Assembly: GCA_910586845.1 (NCBI GenBank)
Contig: CAJUJV010000026.1
Location: 39,567 to 44,843 of the forward strand
Direction: 5' to 3'
Length of the DNA: 5,277 nt
From: an uncultured Hungatella sp.
GTDB lineage: Bacteria > Bacillota > Clostridia > Lachnospirales > Lachnospiraceae
The translations under genes were made by a program, and so were the position numbers. Shown here in pieces: positions 1-5,277 of the stretch; position 1 is the first letter of the stretch; each line of letters opens with the position of its first letter. Under the pieces are notes generated by a model. It was not told the origin of the DNA. It saw only the letters and a program-made list of their open reading frames with translations, and did no database searches.

Positions 1-843
1 GTAGGAATAGTCCAGAAGAACTGCCACGGAGATCTCACCCTGATTCAGCATGGTGATGGTGTCGTTGGCGCTGGTGTAGGTCTTCATGATGTTGGGTTTC
101 AGCTCTTCAAACTTGGCAAAGATCCCGTCATCGTCAACTCCCGGTGTAAGACCCAGCATCTTGGCTACGGAGTAGTACAGAAGAGGGCCGGAGGTTGTGG
201 TGATGTCAGGGATGGCGATGCTGTCTTCCAGCTCCGGATTCCACAGGTCTTCCCAGGAAGTGATCTCGATGGGGCAGGTGGACTTGTCGTACACGATACC
301 CAGTCTGTTAAAGGTGTAAGCCGGGCCGTACTCTGATCCCAGAGGCGCCTTGGCGTTATCGTAGATGGAATCTAAGTTGGTCAGCTTGCTGGAATCTATG
401 GTCTCGATCAGACCTGCATCGATCATGTCCGCCACGAAAGCGTCGCCGATGATGACCACGTCGTAGTTCTCCGGAGTCTCCTTGATCTTGGTGACACGCT
501 CCGCGTTCTTGCCGCCTTCCACGATGAGTTCGCAGCCTGTAGCCGCCATGAAGGGATCATACACATTCTTCTGGAGCAGCTCGGCGTTGAAGGAAAAAGT
601 GGAAATTCTCAGCTGCTGTCCCTCAAAGGAAGGAAGGTCCCCTCCCGGAGCCTCTGTTGCTGCTGCCTGGGTCTCGCCGCCTGCCGCCGCTGTGGTCTCA
701 GGAGCCTTGGTATCCGCCGCCGCTGCTGTGGTCTCCGCGGCCCCGCCGCTGCTCTCTGTCTGGCCGGAACCGCCGCAGGCTGCCAGTGACATGGTCATGG
801 CCGCTGCCATGACAACGCTTAACCATCTTTTTTTCATAATCAT
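1..843 (-). CDS. ABC transporter substrate-binding lipoprotein (PotD-like), 3' end outside window
   Basis: Extracellular solute-binding lipoprotein that should deliver a ligand to the permease/ATPase encoded upstream. All 281 codons read from 843 to the left edge are open; the C-terminus (perhaps a quarter of the protein) is missing. The N-terminus is a lipoprotein signal: a KKR charged start, a hydrophobic stretch, then the lipobox SLAAC with the lipidated Cys at residue 23. A low-complexity Ala/Thr/Glu/Gly linker follows (about 24-68), containing two ETTAAA units. The binding domain starts near residue 69 (LRISTF) and holds NYDVVIIGD, YTFNRLGIVYDKS and SWEDLWNPEL, the arrangement of PotD-type periplasmic-binding proteins. 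AAGGAG precedes the start: ATG 843 has 4-base spacing, while ATG 839-837 (MKKRW) has 10-base spacing and is equally possible. It begins 12 bases after the ATPase stop. Ligand unknown: polyamine is the default, but Fe3+ or an aminophosphonate is possible. Confidence 0.88.
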   Translation of the reverse strand, partial: MIMKKRWLSVVMAAAMTMSLAACGGSGQTESSGGAAETTAAAADTKAPETTAAAGGETQAAATEAPGGDLPSFEGQQLRISTFSFNAELLQKNVYDPFMAATGCELIVEGGKNAERVTKIKETPENYDVVIIGDAFVADMIDAGLIETIDSSKLTNLDSIYDNAKAPLGSEYGPAYTFNRLGIVYDKSTCPIEITSWEDLWNPELEDSIAIPDITTTSGPLLYYSVAKMLGLTPGVDDDGIFAKFEELKPNIMKTYTSANDTITMLNQGEISVAVLLDYSY

Positions 844-855
844 GTTTCTCCTTTT

Positions 856-1893
856 CTAGAGCAAAATAATTTTCCCCGGAGCCAGGGACAATGTCACCTG
901 ATCTCCTATTTTGTAAACACTCTCCTGGTCCGTGCTGACCTCGAACTCACCGATAGCGGTGCGCACATTGTACTGGTTGCGCTTCCCAAGAAATGTACTT
1001 ACCATAACCTGGCCTGTCAGGGGGTTGGGAGCCGAGAAACCTTCCGGGACAATGGTAATGTCCTCCGGGCGGATACAGGCCTTCTGGCCCTGTCCTTCTC
1101 TTTTCCCCTCGATTCGGATCTGACTGTTGTCCGGCAGAAGATAGAATCCCTCCCTGTCAGTTTTCTTGATATCCATAAAATTCTCAAAGCCCACAAAACG
1201 GGCGATAAACTCGGTCTTGGGGTGGTTGTAGATCACAGACGGGCTGTCCATCTGCTCGATAACCCCGTGGTTCATGATGGCCACCTTGTCTGAGATAGCG
1301 AAACACTCCTCCTGGTCGTGAGTCACGTAGATGGCCGTAAATCCGAACTTCTGCTGGAGGCGGCGGATCTCCACACGCATCTTGACCCGGAGTTTGGCGT
1401 CCAGATTGCTCAGAGGCTCGTCCAGAAGAAGCAGATCCGGCTTGATCACCAGAGCCCTGGCCAATGCCACCCTCTGACGCTGGCCGCCTGACATCTCCTT
1501 GGGGAACCGGTTCTCAAAACCTGCCAGGTCCACGGTCTCCAACATCTCCATGACCTCTTTTTTCATCTGGTCCTGGGGAACTTTTCTCATCTTAAGGCCA
1601 AAGGCCACATTGTCAAAAACGGTCATGTGGGGAAAGAGAGCGTAGCTCTGAAACACAAAACCGAAATTCCGCTTGTTTAAAGGAACCTGAGTGTAGTCCT
1701 TGCCGTCAAAAATAAATTTCCCGTCCATGGGAGTGGAGAACCCGGCGATAAGCCGCAGCGTAGTAGTCTTCCCGCAGCCGCTGGAGCCTAAAAGAGAGAC
1801 CAGTTCCCCCTTTTCCACCTGAAAATCAAGATCCTTGAGGATCACATTTTTATCGTATCCGGCAGTGATGTTCTGCAATTCCAAAAGCGCCAT
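856..1893 (-). CDS. ABC transporter ATP-binding protein, PotA/FbpC-type
   Basis: Cytoplasmic ATPase that powers import by the neighbouring permease; 345 aa, near the usual length for PotA/FbpC-type subunits. Visible motifs in order: Walker A GSSGCGKT (36-43), Q-loop Gln82 in FQSYALFPH, signature MSGGQRQR (134-141; Met replaces the usual Leu), Walker B LLLLDEP (154-160), D-loop SNLD (162-165) and H-loop His192 in YVTHDQEE. Residues from about 240 form a TOBE-type regulatory domain with the typical IRPEDI (275-280). The start at ATG 1893 has GGAG six bases upstream. The gene begins 25 bases after the permease stop and ends 12 bases before the lipoprotein ATG, so all three are probably co-transcribed. 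The family (polyamine, ferric iron, 2-aminoethylphosphonate importers) is clear, but the ATPase alone does not fix the substrate, so no gene symbol is given. No lesion is seen. Confidence 0.95.
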   Translation of the reverse strand: MALLELQNITAGYDKNVILKDLDFQVEKGELVSLLGSSGCGKTTTLRLIAGFSTPMDGKFIFDGKDYTQVPLNKRNFGFVFQSYALFPHMTVFDNVAFGLKMRKVPQDQMKKEVMEMLETVDLAGFENRFPKEMSGGQRQRVALARALVIKPDLLLLDEPLSNLDAKLRVKMRVEIRRLQQKFGFTAIYVTHDQEECFAISDKVAIMNHGVIEQMDSPSVIYNHPKTEFIARFVGFENFMDIKKTDREGFYLLPDNSQIRIEGKREGQGQKACIRPEDITIVPEGFSAPNPLTGQVMVSTFLGKRNQYNVRTAIGEFEVSTDQESVYKIGDQVTLSLAPGKIILL

Positions 1894-1918
1894 ATTTTTC
1901 TCCTTTATCTTCTGACAT

Positions 1919-2752
1919 CTATATGGTGGGGTTCAGCTTTCTGCTGATATTGTTAATCACACTTGACACTGCCACCGTGACGACGATCATCACCACCGCC
2001 ACCACCGAGGCCTGGGTCCAGTCTCCCAGTGACATGGCCTGCTGATAGATCATGGTGGCCAGCACTCTGGTGTCGGTTCCTCCCAGCAGCTGGGGCGTGG
2101 TGTAGGCGGTAAGGCAGCCGGTAAACACCAGAACGCTTCCTGTCACCAGGCCAGGAATACTTAAAGGAAGAACCACATGGCGGAAGGTGCCCAGCCTGGA
2201 AGCCCCCAGACTTCCCGCCGCCAGATTCAGATCCTCGGAGATATTGTCCATGATCCCGATGAGGGACAGGATCATCAGCGGAAGGAACAGCTGGATAAAG
2301 CCCACCACCATGGAGAACTCGTTGTACAGAAGGCTTATGGGCTTGGCGATGAGACCGGACTTCACCAGAAGATCGTTGACAATCCCCTTCTTACCCAGGA
2401 TCACCATCCAACTGAAAGAACGGATCACAGGGCTGGTGAACATGGGGAATACGGCCAGAGCCATGAGCACTCCCTTGTTTTTCGAATATTTGGAAATGTA
2501 ATATGCCGTGGGGAAACCAAGAACAGCGCACACGGCAGTGCTGGTCAGACTTAAGCGAATACTCCTCCAGAATACCTGCTTAAAATAGGTACTTTCCAGC
2601 AGCGTGAAATAGTTGGCCATGGAAAAAGCGCCGCCATCGTCAACAAAGGTTTTAAAGAGCAGGGAAAACAGGGGTATCAGCATGAAAAATGCCAGAAACA
2701 GACAGCCTGGCAGTATGAACAGCCAGTATATGTTGGTTTTCTTCTCAAGCAA
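1919..2752 (-). CDS. ABC transporter permease (PotB-like), TTG start preferred
   Basis: Inner-membrane channel subunit of the importer; 277 aa from TTG 2752, the normal size for PotB-like permeases. Six hydrophobic segments are visible at about 10-33, 65-86, 94-118, 146-166, 199-218 and 248-266. The ATPase-docking (EAA) loop is at about 178-200, with AAGSLGAS and the conserved VLPLSIPG. Start choice: TTG 2752 has a strong ribosome binding site (AAGGTGGGAG) and puts the first helix at residue 10. The frame continues upstream to ATG 2863 (adding 37 residues; AGGA at 5-base spacing), but that ATG lies inside a predicted promoter -10, so a transcript from that promoter could not use it. The frame stays open even further, but only by reading through the terminator at 2900-2936 and the neighbouring gene, which is not credible. 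It is the first gene of the operon. PotB-type permeases normally pair with a PotC-type subunit, not seen here. Confidence 0.88.
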   Translation of the reverse strand: MLEKKTNIYWLFILPGCLFLAFFMLIPLFSLLFKTFVDDGGAFSMANYFTLLESTYFKQVFWRSIRLSLTSTAVCAVLGFPTAYYISKYSKNKGVLMALAVFPMFTSPVIRSFSWMVILGKKGIVNDLLVKSGLIAKPISLLYNEFSMVVGFIQLFLPLMILSLIGIMDNISEDLNLAAGSLGASRLGTFRHVVLPLSIPGLVTGSVLVFTGCLTAYTTPQLLGGTDTRVLATMIYQQAMSLGDWTQASVVAVVMIVVTVAVSSVINNISRKLNPTI

Positions 2753-2756
2753 GGGG

Positions 2757-2768
2757 ACTCCCACCTTT
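2757..2768 (-). promoter_or_regulatory. Ribosome binding site supporting the TTG start of the permease
   Basis: On the minus strand this reads AAAGGTGGGAGT. AGGTGG (one mismatch to AGGAGG) lies 8 bases, and GGGAG 5 bases, before TTG 2752. This is the best Shine-Dalgarno match near the beginning of the permease, and it decides the preferred start over ATG 2863 and the internal ATGs, which lack good matches apart from AGGA before ATG 2863. Confidence 0.5.
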
Positions 2769-2858
2769 CTTTTGTCGCTTTTATGCTCTGCCTCGCAGAA
2801 CATCTGCCCGCCAGGCCGCATAAAACGCCCGCGGATATCCGGTAAGTCTGACAAAGTT

Positions 2859-2887
2859 ACCATATCATTCCTGTCATAAAATGTCAA
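2859..2887 (-). promoter_or_regulatory. Sigma-70-type promoter of the ABC importer operon
   Basis: On the minus strand a perfect -35 TTGACA (2887-2882) is followed by exactly 17 bases and -10 TATGGT (2864-2859). The -10 is preceded by TG plus one base, an extended -10. It lies just downstream of the upstream gene's terminator, where an operon promoter is expected. Transcription would start near 2852, giving a leader of about 100 bases before TTG 2752. The -10 matches consensus at only four of six positions, so this is a prediction from motifs and spacing. Confidence 0.55.
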
Positions 2888-2899
2888 TAGCATATAAAA

Positions 2900-2936
2900 G
2901 AAAAAACAATCCCCTGTTTCAGGCGATTGTTTTTTC
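2900..2936 (-). terminator. Rho-independent terminator after the 130-aa gene
   Basis: A 17-base-pair stem with a single G/G mismatch and a 3-base loop. The minus-strand arms are GAAAAAACAATCGCCTG and CAGGGGATTGTTTTTTC, followed by more T-rich sequence. It starts 7 bases after the TGA of the 130-aa gene and isolates it from the importer operon. Because the stem base is A6/T6, the plus strand also ends in a T run, so it could act in both directions. Confidence 0.9.
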
Positions 2937-2943
2937 CGGCGGA

Positions 2944-3336
2944 TCACAAAAATTTCTGTATGTCTGAGGTAAGTTTTTCCTCCGCCGCTTTGTACTGGTT
3001 CAGATACATGTTCAGGGTCTTGACTCCCATGTTGCATCCATCTGTCATCAGGTCGGCGATAGTCTGATCCGACTCGTTCATGGCCAGCTTCATGTTGGTC
3101 TTCACCCAGGACATACTTCTGGCCATAGGGTTGGGGTCCTTTCCCTGATCGTGATACTCGCTCAAAAGGACTTCGATCTCCGTCTTCAGCTCCTCATGCC
3201 GGTTCTTACATCGAATCAGGGAATCTCTCAGTTCCCTGTTGTTCACATAATCGATAACTTCATCGATGGACGCCACCCCCATCTTGATCCCTGCATCGCA
3301 CTCTCTCAAGAGCTTTATAGTATCCTGTTCAATCAT
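2944..3336 (-). CDS. Small helical protein of unknown function (DUF2383/ferritin-like bundle possible)
   Basis: A 130-aa soluble protein, rich in charged residues, with no signal peptide or membrane segment. The pattern suggests four helices: about 3-31, 34-63, 71-97 and 100-127, with a break at GKDPNP (65-70). The layout, with acidic and His/Cys residues spread along the helices (Cys13, Cys43, His47, Glu48, His62, Cys101), recalls DUF2383-type/ferritin-like bundles, but no diagnostic motif is recognised and the role is unknown. Start ATG 3336 is chosen; AAAGGAG lies upstream at a rather long 13 bases. A TTG at 3363 would add nine residues, but they are encoded by the ribosome binding site itself, so it is unlikely. 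A possible -10 (TATACT, minus strand 3384-3379) has no convincing -35. It is transcribed alone and ends at the strong terminator 7 bases downstream. Confidence 0.8.
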   Translation of the reverse strand: MIEQDTIKLLRECDAGIKMGVASIDEVIDYVNNRELRDSLIRCKNRHEELKTEIEVLLSEYHDQGKDPNPMARSMSWVKTNMKLAMNESDQTIADLMTDGCNMGVKTLNMYLNQYKAAEEKLTSDIQKFL

Positions 3337-3424
3337 GATTTTCGGCTGTCTCCTTTCCTGCAATCATCTTATAGAAACAGTATAAACGGTTTGAGGGGAT
3401 TTATGCGCGGGTGTGAGATACGGC

Positions 3425-3444
3425 GGCTGATCAGTGGCTGATCA
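3425..3444. repeat. Tandem direct repeat GGCTGATCA, 11-base period
   Basis: GGCTGATCA occurs at 3425-3433 and again at 3436-3444, separated by GT. The 11-base period is about one DNA helical turn. The first copy is part of the 8-base palindrome CTGATCAG (3427-3434). The repeat lies in the intergenic region between the divergent 130-aa gene and tRNA-Leu, ending 10 bases before the tRNA promoter -35. A regulator-binding site is possible but unproven. Confidence 0.5.
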
Positions 3445-3454
3445 AAAATTCTGG

Positions 3455-3483
3455 TTGCAAAATCCCGGGAAGTATGTTAGAAT
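3455..3483 (+). promoter_or_regulatory. Promoter of tRNA-Leu
   Basis: The -35 TTGCAA (3455-3460, four of six consensus) is followed by a 17-base spacer and -10 TAGAAT (3478-3483, five of six). The -10 is preceded by TG plus one base (extended -10). Transcription should begin near 3490, leaving a 5' leader of about 16 bases before the mature tRNA end, to be removed by RNase P. Confidence 0.7.
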
Positions 3484-3505
3484 AAGGAACGTTGCAGGAA
3501 ATAAT

Positions 3506-3588
3506 GCCGGCCTGTCGGAATGGCAGACGAGGTGGACTCAAAATCCATTGGTAGCGATACCGTGCGGGTTCAAGTCCCGCGGCCGGCA
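3506..3588 (+). tRNA. tRNA-Leu (anticodon CAA)
   Basis: A complete 83-base class II tRNA. The acceptor stem GCCGGCC/GGCCGGC pairs perfectly over 7 bp, with discriminator A at 3588. The D stem is TCG/CGA (3515-3517/3528-3530). The anticodon stem is GTGGA/TCCAT (3532-3536/3544-3548, closing G-U pair), and its loop CTCAAAA places anticodon CAA at 3539-3541, which reads the Leu codon UUG. The long variable arm (GGTA/TACC stem, GCGA loop, 3550-3561) is the class II hallmark shared by Leu, Ser and bacterial Tyr. The T arm is GCGGG-TTCAAGT-CCCGC (3564-3580). The 3' CCA is not encoded. It is a single tRNA with its own promoter and terminator, opposite in strand to all neighbouring protein genes. Confidence 0.97.
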
Positions 3589-3607
3589 CTCCTTGGCAGG
3601 GGCAAGA

Positions 3608-3656
3608 ACCGTTGAAATATCGAGCTTTTTTGGTATTTTAGCGGTCTTTTCTTTTC
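3608..3656 (+). terminator. Rho-independent terminator of tRNA-Leu
   Basis: A 12-bp stem, ACCGTTGAAATA (3608-3619) pairing with TATTTTAGCGGT (3634-3645) with two G-U pairs, and a 14-base loop holding a T6 run. The stem is followed by CTTTTCTTTTC. It begins 19 bases after the tRNA end. The minus strand has no T run after the stem, so it should not serve the convergent kinase remnant at 3749. Confidence 0.75.
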
Positions 3657-3748
3657 ATATATTTTGATTGCCCCTACTGTTTCTGTTCCATTCATTTCCT
3701 GGCTGACCTTCCACCATAAAGTCCCGCTTTTAATTCCCTTCATGAACT

Positions 3749-5016
3749 TCACGGATTCAGAAACCTCACCGCCTCATACCCTCCTGCAAACCGTTCTCTC
3801 ATCTCCTCATAGATTTCCCAGTGGCCTTCTATGGGCCTTGCCGGCTCTTCCTCCCGCTTTACAAGACTTTCTGCCGCCTCCCTGGCCGTGGAAAACCACC
3901 CCAGGGCCACTGCCGCCATAAAGGCCGCCCCCGTGCAGGCCTCCTCCCTGACCGTGGTCCTGTACACCGGAAGGCTGAACACATCTGCCAGGATCTGCCG
4001 CCGGACCCGGCTTCCGGACCCGCCGCCGGAGATCACCATGGACTTATGGCCCACAAGACCCATGTCCAGAAACAGATCATAGCACTGCCGCAGATTCATG
4101 GCTACTCCCTCCATCACCGACCGGACCATATGGGCCTGTCCATGCCCCAGAGAAAGGCCCAGAAAGGCTCCTCTGGCATAAGGGTCTTCATAAGGCGTCC
4201 GCTCCCCGGCCAGATAGGGAAGAAACAGAAGGCCCCCGCTGCCCAGCTCCACGGTTTCCGCCAGGTCTGACAGCTTCTCGTAGCTGTCTTCCGTCCTCAA
4301 GATATCCTTTTTCAGCCACCCCAGAGTATTGCCGCCGTTTAAGCTGCCGCACTGGGTATACCACAGGCCCGGGACGCTGTGGCAGAAGGTCTGGGTCCTC
4401 AGCTTCCTGTCATAAAAGGGAACTTTGGACACCGCCAGGATCTGGGAGGCCGTGCCGATATTGCAGCACAGAGTCTCCTCCTCCACGATACCGTTTCCTG
4501 TCAGCTGCATGGCAGAGTCCGCCCCTCCCGCTGCCAGAAGCGTCCCCTCCACAAGTCCGGTCTCCCGTACCGCCTCCGCTGTCACCTTCCCCACCATGTC
4601 ATAAGGCCTTCTCACAGCCGGAAAAAGGTCTTCTCTGATATCCAAAGCCTCCAGAAGCTGTCCGCACCATCTCCTATCTTTCACGGAAAAAGCCAGACTT
4701 CCCCCGCATCCGTCTCGTCGGTGTCAAAACCGCCTCCCAGGCGATACCGGATATAGTCTTTGGGAAGAAGCACATGGGCCATGTCCTGATAGAGGCGGGG
4801 CCGGTTCCTTTTCACCCACAAAAGAGAACAGATCATCATTCCCACCACAGGCCGGTTCATCAGCTCCCTCTCCAGACCTTTCCTCCTGACAAGCTCCAGG
4901 ATCTCCTTCCCCTCTTTTCCGCTCCTCTGGTCCTGCCAGATCATGGCCGGCATCACAGGTTTTCCCTGACTGTCCAGGGCTGTCAGGCCGTGCATTTGTC
5001 CGGAAAATGAAAAAGA
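3749..5016 (-). pseudogene. FGGY-family (xylulokinase-like) sugar kinase, 5'-truncated and frameshifted
   Basis: Remnant of a carbohydrate kinase that would phosphorylate a sugar with ATP in the cytoplasm. Homology begins with FSGQMHGL (5007-4984), a motif at about residue 75 in XylB-type enzymes, then MPAMIWQDQRSG and VLLPKDYIRYRLGG. The frame stops at TGA 4683-4681 after DAGEVWLFP. Homology resumes in another frame from GTG 4684 (VKDRRWCGQLLEAL) and runs to the TGA at 3749, with AAGGADSA (catalytic-type Asp at 4519-4517), FCHSVPGLWY, FLPYLAGERTPYEDP and the ISGGGSGS nucleotide-binding stretch. One missing base in the T run (A5 at 4687-4691 on the plus strand) explains the shift. The N-terminal part with the DLGT phosphate-binding motif is absent; an in-frame TAA (5019-5017) precedes the remnant. 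Restored length would be about 495, typical of the family. Substrate uncertain; xylulose is the nearest guess. Two independent lesions make it almost surely inactive. No terminator of its own is seen. Confidence 0.88.
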
Positions 5017-5026
5017 TTAGTCATGG

Positions 5027-5036
5027 AGTGATCACT
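5027..5036. repeat. Perfect 10-base palindrome at the transporter/kinase junction
   Basis: AGTGATCACT is its own reverse complement and lies between the transporter stop (5040) and the start of kinase homology (about 5016). A wider inverted pair TTAGT (5017-5021) and ACTAA (5034-5038) overlaps it. There is no T run after it, so it is not a clear terminator. It could be a scar or a chance element. Confidence 0.4.
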
Positions 5037-5039
5037 AAC

Positions 5040-5277
5040 CTACACCAGCCCCATGAATTTCAGCACGAACAGCCAGCCTGTCAGGGTAAATGCTCCGGCA
5101 AAGGTTGTCAAAAGCGTCACACTGGCTGTCAACGTTCCTTTGTGTCCCATATTTTTCGCCATGACAAAACAGCTGACCGTTGTAGGTGATGCCGTCATGA
5201 CCAGAAACGATACCAACTGATCCCTCCGAAAACCCACGGCCACCGCTATCGGCAGGAAGATGGCCGCGAATACAACC
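5040..5277 (-). CDS. AEC-family (auxin efflux carrier type) transporter, C-terminal part
   Basis: The last 78 residues of an integral membrane transporter; the frame is open to the right edge, so the start lies outside the window. Three hydrophobic segments are visible: about 1-15 (VVFAAIFLPIAVAVGF), 20-43 (LVSFLVMTASPTTVSCFVMA) and 52-75. The small-residue/Pro stretch TASPTTVSCFVMAKNMG, followed by a polar loop and a Thr-rich last helix (TLLTTFAG), is the usual C-terminal pattern of the AEC family, which includes malate and other organic-acid permeases. The GTG at 5243 is not a plausible start, because it falls inside the first visible helix. The end LKFMGLV followed by TAG looks natural rather than truncated. 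The kinase remnant follows 23 bases after the stop on the same strand. Substrate cannot be told from this fragment. Confidence 0.8.
   Translation of the reverse strand, partial: VVFAAIFLPIAVAVGFRRDQLVSFLVMTASPTTVSCFVMAKNMGHKGTLTASVTLLTTFAGAFTLTGWLFVLKFMGLV

Noticed and set aside
661..790. Repetitive GCC/GCT-rich stretch as a DNA repeat element
   Set aside because: It encodes the Ala/Thr/Glu linker of the lipoprotein in frame; the repetition is explained by the protein's low complexity.
482..859. Plus-strand open frames across the importer and kinase genes (for example 482-859, 2177-2554, 3821-4270)
   Set aside because: They are antisense shadows of well-supported minus-strand genes, have low-complexity or non-natural composition, and lack ribosome binding sites tied to their starts.
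1919..3037. A 372-residue version of the permease frame starting at 3037
   Set aside because: Its first 58 residues would be read through the terminator hairpin at 2900-2936 and antiparallel-free overlap of the 130-aa gene in another frame; they show no permease-like sequence.
3506..3588. tRNA-Leu as an integration (att) site of a mobile element
   Set aside because: No second copy of the tRNA 3' end, integrase or phage gene is visible in the window; only a longer sequence could reopen this.
4684..4692. Programmed ribosomal frameshifting at the T run
   Set aside because: There is no convincing slippery heptamer with a downstream structure, and the gene is already 5'-truncated.
3749..4995. 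The two kinase frames as a genuine two-subunit enzyme with GTGA translational coupling
   Set aside because: The split falls in a homopolymer within one conserved domain stretch, the first part lacks the essential N-terminal motif, and one added base restores a normal FGGY kinase.

Overview
The window looks like chromosomal DNA from a gut-type Firmicute, most likely a Lachnospiraceae/Clostridium-cluster-XIVa member. The evidence is moderate GC content, strong AAGGAG-type ribosome binding sites, T-rich hairpin terminators, and a lipoprotein with the Ala/Thr/Glu-rich linker typical of that family. This placement is an inference from style, not from a search. Nearly all protein genes lie on the minus strand; one tRNA gene lies on the plus strand.

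Left part (1-2887, minus strand, read right to left): a compact ABC importer operon of the spermidine/putrescine - Fe3+ - 2-aminoethylphosphonate class. The order is permease, ATPase, substrate-binding lipoprotein (cut by the left edge). Gaps of 25 and 12 bases with good ribosome binding sites point to one transcript. A promoter with a perfect -35, a 17-base spacer and an extended -10 lies just upstream. The promoter overlaps the first ATG of the permease frame, so a TTG start 111 bases further in is preferred. A second permease, expected for this class, is not visible.

Middle part (2900-3656): a strong hairpin terminator separates the operon from a small helical protein gene of unknown function (130 aa). 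Divergent from it is a single tRNA-Leu gene with anticodon CAA. The tRNA has its own promoter and terminator, with a tandem 11-base-period repeat just upstream of the promoter.

Right part (3749-5277, minus strand): a broken FGGY-family (xylulokinase-like) sugar kinase, then the C-terminal end of an AEC-family (auxin efflux carrier type) membrane transporter cut by the right edge. The kinase has lost about its first 75 residues, including the N-terminal phosphate-binding motif, and has a 1-base frameshift in a homopolymer. Its remaining homology starts 23 bases after the transporter stop codon, so a deletion junction is likely. No new defence, mobile or CRISPR system is visible. The most noteworthy items are the kinase decay and junction, and the promoter/start arrangement of the permease.
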